From assembly GCA_003956705.1 (NCBI GenBank), contig QZCP01000502.1, forward strand, positions 1 through 16,991: a stretch of DNA of 16,991 bases. The letters run 5' to 3'. Both the position numbers and the translations under genes were made by a program. Below are positions 8,618 to 16,991 of the stretch, one piece after another. The notes under the pieces were generated by a model. It made no database searches. It was not told where the DNA came from and worked only from the letters and a program-made list of their open reading frames with translations. Position 1 is the first letter of the stretch. Each line of letters begins with the position of its first letter. Source of the DNA: Brevipalpus yothersi. Lineage: Eukaryota; Arthropoda; Arachnida; Trombidiformes; Tenuipalpidae.

Positions 8618-10130
8618 TCATTGAGGAAAATAATTCCTTTCAATAAAATCAAAAACTAAGATTATTTCATCACTTCGCAATGTTGTAATATACTTTCCAT
8701 AAGCCACAAGATATTGGTAAAGTTTACCAACACTTATATCATGCTTTAGAAGCTGTAGATGAAAATTCTCCAGCTCATTTTTTAATTTTTGATCATGAAA
8801 CGTGAAAAATTTCAAATTTTTACCAGCCTCGGAAGCAGCCAATAATTGAATAAGAAATTTGAATCGAGGATCACCATTAAATACGCCACAACCCCAGTTT
8901 CCAGTAGCAATTGTTCCATAATATTCTTCTTTAGGATCAAAAAAAGCAACATAAGCTTTCTTCAGCTCACGATCTAGAAAAGGTTGCCTAAATTGCATTC
9001 GATAATGGTTGCAAAAAGAAACAGCATCCATTGCAACTATTTGCGTTGACCGACGACCAAGTGAATCATAGGGAATGTCATCCCTATGGTCACCAGCCCA
9101 TTGGAACGTATGATCGTAGCCAGTATACTTGTTGAATTGCTCACTTCTTACCATGAGAAGAACCTCATTATCATTAAGTTTCTCTGTGAAAGCACGTGTT
9201 ACAATCAGCTCAGGATTCAAAACAAATCTGATCTCCTCTTGGACAAGACCATCCTCAAGTGTTAAACCGCCAATATATTCGTCTGCAAAATCAACTTGCA
9301 GAGCATCTCTACACGTTTCTATCACTTCATTTGCATGAAAAGTAAGCTCACGAATACCACGCAAAGGTTTCTGGGACTCAGGCCATTTAGGTATTGATTC
9401 ATCTGGTAGAAAACGTCTTTCGACAGTTAGAACACCAGTTGGTGCATTAATTGTTATTCGGTGGAAATAATTTAGTATACACTTGAGCTTTTCTCTTTTT
9501 TCATGAATTGCATGGGCTCTATCGGTGAATAATCTTAAGAAGTTGGAATGAAAATAAAGATTAAATATTTTAGTATATATACAATTTTCGATCAAATATT
9601 TACCTATCGAAATCGATGCTTGGAATCTTCTTGTTGTAACGTTTATTGGGAAATAATATCAGCAAAGCATTGGCCAGTAATGAGCTTACTTGTTGCTGAC
9701 TGAGATTGAGTTTTCGATTTTGTTCCTGTTTCAATATGGGAATAGGCTGTCTGATGAGTGATTCCAGTGAGAAAGCGAGCGATATTATCTTATGAATAAG
9801 TCTCACACCCTCAATTTCATTTGGGAACATTGATGACAAAACGTCCAACAAAACATTGAAAGAATCATTTTCCAATGTTGGATTGTATGTTTTGATTGCT
9901 CGAACCAAATCTTGATAGTTTGCAATATTGGTTGAAGTCAACACTTGTTCAGCCAAAGTATACTTTGACTTCTTTTCTGATCTAATTGTGATGTAATTTT
10001 CAGAACAATGAGGCAAAATTATATGCGTATTCAAATCATAATGTTCCACTGGTTGCTCTGGACTGGGATCTGGTGGTCGATCATCAGGTAATGGTGATCT
10101 GAAGAGGAAAATCTCTTCTTCTGAACTCAT
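8618..10130 (-). CDS. Parg: Poly(ADP-ribose) glycohydrolase, copy B
   Basis: Tandem paralog of the copy at 5898-7408. Exons 10130-9604 and 9533-8618 join over a 70-bp GT-AG intron at the identical protein site and phase 2 (FD-R-LFTDRA), giving 480 aa. The accessory region again has LSQQQVSSLLANAL. The catalytic part shows DFADEYIGGL at 257-266, QEE at 274-276, Tyr315 in TGYD, ATGNWGCG at 385-392 and Phe421 in FFTFHD. As in copy A the catalytic Asp and both Glu are present, but the third glycine of GGG is Leu266 and the human Asn740 position is Asp260. These two changes differ from those in copy A, so they arose independently or kept diverging. The start MSSEEE is preferred to an in-frame ATG at 10157 because it aligns with MAAATE of copy A. 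Both frames are intact, which implies selection on the protein. Confidence 0.96.
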
Positions 10131-10907
10131 TTTATGTTTACAATGAGATTCACACAAACAATCAACAAAATAAAATTACTATCAATGACCGGAAACAAGA
10201 TCTCACGAATTCAAGCTGCAAGCTTCACCCATAAACAATGATGATGATCAATGGTTAGAGTTAGAGTAACACATTTGATACAACCATATTCAGTAATTCA
10301 CAGAGAGTAAGGTCTCTGCGCTACTCTTTGGTAATTCATCAGCTGAAGAATCACTGTGTCAACACTGATAATTATCAATAACAGGATGTAGAATAACGTA
10401 TGGGTTGAGATAACATGACAAGAGATAGGCAATGAAACTAATTCCCAAGGAGTAGCTCTACAAGAGCGTCACTTAGAGGTAACTATACCATTGGTAAATT
10501 AAATCAATTCCTTCAATAATCAGAAGACGACTCTCAGAGTTAATTTACTCAGTTTCCCTGATCTAGAGATTATTTTTGGCCACTATATTGGGGCCAAAAG
10601 ATAATTTTTGACCAAGATATCGCCTGATAGACAAAAGTATCCTAAGAACTAGTTCGATACTCTGGTAAGTTGACAGAGTTCTCTCAGAAGTGTACTCTCT
10701 TGAAGGAATATTCTTTGGTTCATTCATTGTAACTCCGAAATGTTATGCCTCTCACAAGATAAATCAAGATGTCCAGAAAATTCGATGACATGCTTGAGAA
10801 AGCCCGTTCTGCCGACACTAGAGATGTCCGAGTTTCCTATGGCCTGGCAAAGAGCTCTCACTTTAGTTGTCAGAATTCTGATGAGTTGGTTAGAATAACA
10901 CTTAAAA
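10131..10907. other. Intergenic region between PARG copy B and the smoothelin-like gene
   Basis: Contains the presumed promoter of PARG copy B, with no TATA box seen near the start. It also contains an inverted repeat at 10569-10605 and the 3' flank of the smoothelin-like gene. No coding frame with support on either strand. Confidence 0.6.
10569..10605. repeat. Near-perfect inverted repeat (GGCC/AAAA arms)
   Basis: The left arm, ATTATTTTTGGCC at 10569-10581, and the right arm, GGCCAAAAGATAAT at 10592-10605, pair over 13 positions with one extra base. The spacer is about 10 nt. The transcript could fold into a hairpin on either strand. A similar unpaired GGATTATTTTTGGGCC lies near 13786-13801, upstream of the smoothelin-like gene. 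Confidence 0.75.
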
Positions 10908-10913
10908 TTTAAT
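10908..10913 (-). terminator. Possible poly(A) signal of smoothelin-like gene 1
   Basis: ATTAAA on the minus strand about 75 nt after the TAA stop at 10989-10991. It is the nearest poly(A)-type hexamer; no canonical AATAAA is close. Confidence 0.4.
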
Positions 10914-10988
10914 TGGTTTCCAGAAAAGAATTCATTAGTATTATTGTGAAGAAATAATCGAGCGAATTTTATCGATAAGTTTCAATTT

Positions 10989-13567
10989 TTAATCGAATTC
11001 TCGTAATTTTCTGTACATGCTTTGGACATGAGTGAATACACATTTCCAATCGGGCTTGTCTTTCATTAAAACCATATCATCAACATCAAGTAGAGGAAAA
11101 ATATCGGCTTTCTCTCTGTAATAGGAAAGTTATTTCATTAGTGAGGGAAAAATTAGGAATATCAGAGGAATCGAATATTAGGATCCTCCTCCATTGTGTT
11201 TGGAGGTCGAATTCTAATTCTGTTCATGAGTATGAACCACATCTATCGATTGATCTATTTGTGTTTAAAAACTTTTGAAGAGAAGAACAACACTCACTCA
11301 GCAGTTTTGAAACCAAGTTCGAAATTTTTTCGTCGATTTTTTGGATCTAATTTGTTGTAGTCAAATGAATCAGGAAAATAGTGGTGTATAAGGGCACAGA
11401 ATGCTAATCCATCAGACCAAGATGAGGAGAAATTAGTTATCTCCACATTCTGAGAAAATAGGGATGTGGGAGGAAGAAAGAAAAAAAAAGAAAGTGAAAA
11501 AGTAATGCTTATAACAGTTCAAAAACAAAAGTTCTGAACAGTTCTGATAACTTTGCATGGTTGAAAGATTGAAAACAAGACAACAGCAATGATGCTTGTT
11601 TACAATAGAAAGATGTACTCTTCAGAGCAATAGTTTTGTTCATGAATCCACAGAATCATCATCAGGTTTTTGGCTAACATTCAAACTTTATACTGAGAAA
11701 CTGATTTCATGTACAGACGGCAACAATTACAATACATAAATACAACCGAAAATTTGGTGGTAGTAAAATGATGGCATATAAAGATTATCTGATGATGAAC
11801 TTCTTCATGAGAGAGAAAATTTTCTTCTCCATTTAAATCACAACAGCTTTGATCTGCATTCATCGTCAAAATCGTATACACACACACATACATATATTTA
11901 GAATCTTCCAGGGAATATCTTACCGAATATCCTTGGGTCTTGCTTCGGCACCATCTCAATAGCATCTCTTTCACATCAGAAGCACCACGAGCTATATTAG
12001 GTTTCACAGGAGCTGCTGCGGTGGGACTGTTATCGAATCAATAATTTGTTTTCCAATCAGAATGTTAATAGGCACAATTGAGGAATTAATATGATACATG
12101 ATCTAGATCATCTTATTCGTCAGCAAGCAATGGAATGATTTAGAAAAAAATTTTCCAAAAGGTTTCTATGGGTTCATTAATTAGGTTAATTGGGGCTATT
12201 TATAGACGAGCAAATGTGTTAATTTTGTTAATTTTCATTTTTTTTCTTATAGCTTACTTGGCCTTAACATTAGCGGCATCCATTTGCTTGAATTTATTGA
12301 ATGCGTTAGCCTTTGATTCTGTTTATAAGAGCCGAGAATAGCATGGAATTAGCTACGATTTAGTAATCAGGGTTTTTTTAATTAGCTCTCCTTTAAATTC
12401 ACTTATTCTCTATAGAAATTGTCCTAAAAAAATCTAACGGACCGATACAAACGAATATTACTGATCTCAATTGCGATTCGTACACACGACTAAAGTAACT
12501 GGATCCAAGTGTTCACCATCATCGAACATCACAATCATAATTGTTACACGAGATCAATTCGAAAAAAATAGTTCTGAAAACTCACCTCGGGGCTGTTTGG
12601 CCAAGGCATCGTATTGGTTTAGAACTTTGTTCTTTCGTTGAGCAGCAGTATCGACGCGTTCTTTTAGGCACTCTTGCATGAAGTCTAGAGTTGGAGCCGA
12701 ACTTGTGATTCTATCTGGGTCATTGGCAGGGCCTGAATAATCAAATCAAATTGAGTGATGATTTTTACAAAACTAAATGGAGAGAATGTCCAAAAACTTA
12801 CCAACATCAACCATTGGAGTATAATTTTGCATCCTTTGACCAGTTTGTGATTTTTTGGCAACTTCCTCCAGCTTGGACATCTCTTTTTGCTTTTCGGCAG
12901 CAATTGACTGAATTTTTTTCTTTATATTCTCTTCTCGGAAACTTTCCAATCGATTGCATAGTTCTTCACGCTTAGCTGTGAAAAAAGAGTAGAAGATATT
13001 CCTTTATTCCAATTTTTTCACCCTTCTTTCTTCAGAACTTGCTAATTGTGAATCAATAAACTATTTGCTCTAAGATCATTTGTCAAATGGACAGAGAAAA
13101 ATATTCTGTTCTCTTTCAAATTCTTTCAATATATTGGAGTCTTAGCCCATGAAGGTATCTCATTTCAATAGCATTTAACAGTAGCCATATCTTTTGAATG
13201 TGTTATAATAGTTTTAATACTGCTTAAGAATTTTCCAATCACCTCGATAGACTTACGGAGCAATTTCTAATTTCTTAATTGATGTTTTGAATCATTTACC
13301 AGATCAAAATGTCTAATATAACAAAAAAATAGACTGAAAAGAAACAATAATGATACTCACCCTTCTCGACTTCACGAAGTTCACGTATTCTATCTCGAAT
13401 TCGTTTTCTCTCCTCGAAATCTTCAACTGTGTCGAGCTTTGAATGAAGAAAGAATTCAGCGAATTTTTGATCGAATTTGTGAGTTAAAAAAATCTTACCA
13501 GAGCATTTAAACGATCCATGTCATCTTCAGCGGCAAGATTTACACCAGCCAATTTGCCTGTAGCCAT
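10989..13567 (-). CDS. smtn: Smoothelin-like protein with C-terminal calponin-homology domain
   Basis: Eight exons: 13567-13499, 13436-13361, 12975-12802, 12732-12586, 12318-12258, 12026-11924, 11449-11298 and 11115-10989. All junctions are GT-AG and every phase closes, giving 302 aa. Residues 24-48 (VEDFEERKRIRDRIRELREVEK) match the smoothelin-domain repeat, and a charged, probably coiled-coil stretch follows to about 105. Residues 108-176 form a linker. Residues 193-299 form a CH domain of smoothelin type: MLLRWCRSKTQGY, then NFSSSWSDGLAFCALIHHYF, DPKNRRKNFELGF, PLLDVDDMVLM and KCVFTHVQSMYRKLREF. Smoothelins associate with actin filaments in contractile cells; a muscle or cytoskeletal role here is inferred from the family. 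The protein is shorter than vertebrate smoothelins (roughly 450 to 920 aa) and seems to be a minimal version. No TATA box was seen upstream. Confidence 0.93.
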
Positions 13568-15634
13568 TGTCAAATCAAATTAACGGTGATGATCCAATGG
13601 AAAATAAATGAGAAAAATACACTAATTGAGAACAGAAGAATAACTTCACGAACGAATTTCGGTTAAAGTTCGGAGAGATTGTAAGCAAAATGGAATGAGT
13701 GTGAGAGTGAGCTTTCTCTCAAACAATTTGACAAGAAAACTTTGATCGATTCTCTCCCAAAAATACAGGAACCATTCAAGTTTTAGGGATTATTTTTGGG
13801 CCTTCTAGCAGATTTCACACGAAACTAAACTCAACATCAGCAGTGAGCTTCATGGAGCTGAAAGAATCGTCTCAATCAGAACTTTTTTCAGTAAAGTAAC
13901 GGTACAAGAGTAAAGTGGAGAGGAGGAGAGAAAAAAAGGATGAGGCATAGGAAAAGTATCACAGATTGGATGAGGTAGTTCCATCACAACTCATCACCAT
14001 CATGAGTGATCCCTAAATTCGGATTTACAGAACAGAGAGATAGAAAAAGAGAGAGAGAATTTTCTTTTTCTTCTTCACACTTTGTGTGCTTACTTTTTCA
14101 CTTGAATCATTCAGTTTTTGGAAGCCTACCAATATTATTATTGCTGCCCTGAAAACTATCATGAATTATGTGTTCATTTTATGGAATCTTCAATATTTTA
14201 TGGAATGCTAGCGGGCCATTTTCTTAACGATCTGGTGATATTTTTATTGTAATCTACATCAGAATGAATCATTTTAAGCTTCACAAGGAATAAACATGCT
14301 TGGTAATGATTGAAGTTTGAGAACTCAACAACCCTAGTCAAAAAATTAGAACTTTTAACCAAAGAAAAAGCTTCCCTAATGCGAGTTCCCAGCTCCTCCA
14401 GCTCACAATTCTGAGAATTAGTGGAGCCGAAGATGTTGTAACTGTAATTGCGATTTATGTATTCGTATTCAAATTTGAGGAAGCATCTTAAATACATCAA
14501 ATCGGGAAGCAATAACAGATCAGTATTCATAAGACAATGATCCCAATGCTAAGCTGTCAGATCAGCACTTTTTATGGAATATGATATCCTAATTATTCAA
14601 TTGCACATAAGCTTCTGGCTGTTTCTTTCCCTATTGAATCCTGGACCTGAAGCTCATGATCAAAATTGATGATTACTCAACAGCATCGCTCTCTTATGTG
14701 GTTACTCTTCAGTATACATAGCATAATCAGGTGCCAAAAAGCTGAAGCCAACGACTTCATGGAACCAACTTCCAACATTCTGGGTGAGATGAGTACATTA
14801 CATGTACGGTAAGTTTTCATGATCACATCTCAGTTAGAGTAATTTTTACACTTCTGATACTGTCGGTAGTCAATTTTTCTCAAATTTTGGCATATACACC
14901 CGCGTTTCGAACAGATGATTCATGCAAACGATATGTTGACGAAAACGATGGGCTGGAAATATGTGAATGTTAACGTTCTTGTAACTTCCAATATTCCATG
15001 TATTCTACTGAACATATTTCAATAAATTTTGTGCGCTTTAGAGAGGAGTGAAATAATATTCGAACCTGGAAAGTTCTGAACGCATGTTATTCAAGCCAAG
15101 AGAGAGGTTGAAAGATGTATCAGTTGTTTGAGAACTGATTTTCAATTGTTGCCAAGAATATATATACGTTGTAAAGTTGAACGAATTTGTAGGATTTCAT
15201 ATAATCGCAATTTATTTGGTTAGAATAGACATGCAGAGTTATTGTTATTGGAAATTCGATTAAAGTAAAGAGAATTGATCTTCTTATTTTAGGATAATAC
15301 ATTCTTAATATTAAAAGCATTTTATGCAAATTTTTAGTGCAAAAAGTACAAAAAGATGTTATAACATGTATACTCGATCATAACAAGTGGGTCAAGTTTA
15401 TCGCTGCCATCAGTGTCTGGACTGGATGGCTTGATTTCGTGATCTTTTTTGGGTTACATGGGAATCAAAAATGATCTGGAAAATTTGAGATTATTTCGAG
15501 AGCCCATAAAATGATACTAATTGAAGGATCATCATCAAAAATTTTCGATTGTAATAGAGTTTTAAACCTTTTAGACTTTTGAGGCTCGAAATGGACTGTA
15601 ATATGATATTAAGGTAACAACAACTCTCACATCC
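13568..15634. other. Intergenic region between the two smoothelin-like genes
   Basis: Includes the 5' flank of gene 1, a GA tract near 14049-14059 and long AT-rich sequence. I searched by eye for the motifs of a second CH domain (WCR..TQGY, SSSWSDG, KCVFTHV) on the minus strand and found none. A 110-codon minus-strand frame at 14198-14530 has no recognised motif. An alternative last exon of gene 2 may lie at 15465-15595. Confidence 0.55.
14049..14059. repeat. Short GA tract
   Basis: GAGAGAGAGA run in a purine-rich stretch, about 480 bp upstream of the start codon of smoothelin-like gene 1. Confidence 0.8.
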
Positions 15635-16702
15635 CTAATACGCTTTAAAAGGTATCATCTTTTCGAAATGATCTGAATATGGATGGAAAAAATTACCTTT
15701 CGGTTGAGGAGGCTGAAGTAGATGTTTTTGATTCTTTGGTTCAGGATTTGCTGCTGAAGTTTTGCTTTGTTCCGATTTTTTTGATGCTGAACTTTGATCA
15801 ATGCTACTTGTCCGTTTTTCGGTGCTCAATTGTTTCGATAGTTTGCTTGTCTCTTCATGTGATATTGAAACATCAGGAACTTCATGGTAGTTATACAAAT
15901 TGGATGAATAGATTTCATGTAAGATTTCTGGTATTCATGAAAAGTTCTGGTTGCTCACCTTTTTGTGGCTTATTTTCTTTCGGTTGTTTCGATAAGGCAT
16001 CATATTGATCGAGAACTCCTTTTTTCCTCTGATTAGCACTAGAAACTCGCTCTTTAAGGCTTTCTTGCATAAAATCTAAGGTTGGAGCATCACTTTTGAT
16101 ACCTTTCGCATCATTGGCAGGTCCTGATCATTATTGAAATGAGGAGAAATTTTTCTTTTCATTGTGATGAATTCACAAGATATTGGAATATTCATCTTAC
16201 CAACATCAACTCCTGGGGTAAAATTGTGCATTCTCTGGCCAATCTTTGATCTATTGGCGATCTCTTGGAGTCTTTGCATCTCTTTCTGTTTGTCAGTGGC
16301 TGCATCTTGAAGCTTCTTCTTGATATTATCTTCTCGTACATTCTCAAGTTTACTGACGAGTCTCACTGTAATCAATTGTGAACGAATTGAAATTCTTGTC
16401 GTTTCGATTGAGGTGTGATTTGAAAATTTTCAGATATTATATCCTTACCTTTCTGTTCTTCATGAAGCTCTCGAATTTTTTCACGAATTATTTTTCGCTC
16501 ATTGAAATCGTCCGTTTTATCAAGCTGTGTTGGTTGACAATATGAAAAAAGTGTATTTAAGAATTTCATAAAAGATTCACACTCCAGGTGTATATCAATA
16601 TCATTGTATAATGAAATAAAAATTGCTCACCAAGTTTTGCAATTGCTCTTCATCATTTACCGAGGTGATATCAATACCTTGAACTACTTTTCCTTGTGAC
16701 AT
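15635..16702 (-). CDS. Smoothelin-like paralog without a CH domain
   Basis: Exons 16702-16631, 16524-16449, 16365-16201 and 16123-15959 correspond one to one with exons 1-4 of the smoothelin-like gene at 10989-13567, with the same phases (0, 1, 1, 1). Examples of matching segments are DDFNERKIIREKIRELHEE, EDNIKKKLQDAATDKQKEM, GQRMHNFTPGVDVG and APTLDFMQESLKERV. A fifth exon, starting at 15879, encodes about 60 residues rich in Ser, Lys and Gln with no counterpart in gene 1. Reading on to TAG at 15635 gives 240 aa. Alternatively a donor at 15697/15696 splices to 15595 and ends at TGA 15465, giving about 263 aa. No AATAAA lies close to either stop, so the 3' end is uncertain. Without the CH domain the protein should lack the smoothelin-type C-terminal module but could still use the smoothelin-repeat and coiled-coil region. 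It lies upstream of gene 1 on the same strand, as expected for a tandem duplicate. Confidence 0.85.
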
Positions 16703-16951
16703 TGTTGAAAAATAGGAATCCGAAAGCTGATGAAACCCGAAAAAAACTAACTAACTTGATAACAACCGTGCAATGATCCGATGGAACCACACACAATGAA
16801 CAAGAACCCTTGATTACTTGATGAATTGATTCAAAAGGAAGAAAGAATGGGGAAAAAATTCAGTGTTTGAATAAGTAACAAACACACACGATGCTGGGAT
16901 GCTGGGATGCTGGAGAAACAAACAAACAAGTCAACCTGAAAACTGCCTATG

Positions 16952-16955
<4 letters not shown>
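16703..16955. promoter_or_regulatory. 5' flank of the CH-less smoothelin-like gene
   Basis: No TATA box is visible. A block at about 16766-16783 reads TTCCATCGGATCAT on the minus strand and resembles TTCCATTGGATCAT upstream of smoothelin-like gene 1 (about 13585-13598). It therefore appears to be duplicated 5' UTR or promoter sequence. Confidence 0.45.
16891..16914. repeat. Three tandem copies of an 8-bp unit
   Basis: ATGCTGGG repeated three times, the last copy ending in ATGCTGGA. A short minisatellite about 40 bp from the terminal TC tract. Confidence 0.9.

Positions 16956-16991
<36 letters not shown>
16956..16991. repeat. (TC)18 microsatellite at window end
   Basis: Perfect TC run to the last base. 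Read on the minus strand it is (GA)n followed by ATATC, in mirror orientation to the (GA)23-ATATT at the start of the window. Confidence 0.98.

Noticed and set aside
14198..14530. Minus-strand frame of 110 codons between the smoothelin-like genes
   Set aside because: Longest frame in that interval, but no signal peptide, motif, resemblance to a CH domain or flanking splice signals. A chance frame is likely.
15679..16008. Plus-strand frame of 109 codons
   Set aside because: Antisense of the exons of the CH-less smoothelin-like gene.

Overview
The window looks like a piece of a compact, AT-rich arthropod nuclear genome. The genes are split by short GT-AG introns (62 to 474 bp), there are no bacterial-type operons, and GA/CT microsatellites are frequent. 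Small introns, close gene spacing, divergent cysteine-rich secreted proteins and tandem gene copies would fit an acariform mite, but the taxon is an inference. The window begins with (GA)23 and ends with (TC)18, so its limits may be assembly breaks at microsatellites.

Layout. 1-1970: repeats and no convincing gene. 1971-3361: a plus-strand gene for a secreted cysteine-rich protein of 248 aa, with a well-spaced TATA/Inr/DPE core promoter. 4340-5252: a minus-strand gene for a 193-aa secreted or surface-anchored cysteine protein. 5353-5776: exon-like plus-strand remains of another small cysteine protein. 5898-7408 and 8618-10130: two complete tandem minus-strand poly(ADP-ribose) glycohydrolase (PARG) genes, each with two exons and an intron at the same site. 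Between them, at about 8130-8345, lies a frameshifted remnant of a third PARG copy. 10989-13567: an eight-exon minus-strand smoothelin-like gene with a C-terminal calponin-homology (CH) domain. 15635-16702: a second smoothelin-like gene that keeps the first four exons and their intron phases but has no CH domain in the window.

The main theme is local duplication and divergence. The PARG pair keeps the catalytic QEE acids, but both copies have changed the third glycine of the GGG loop and the neighbouring Asn position, so their activity or specificity may differ from ordinary PARG. The smoothelin pair appears to have split into a CH-containing and a CH-less protein. The genes are not obviously one pathway: PARG removes poly(ADP-ribose), smoothelin-like proteins bind actin and contractile structures, and the two small cysteine proteins are probably extracellular.

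All gene models were built by hand from reading frames, splice-site sequence and family resemblance. No transcript or database evidence was available.
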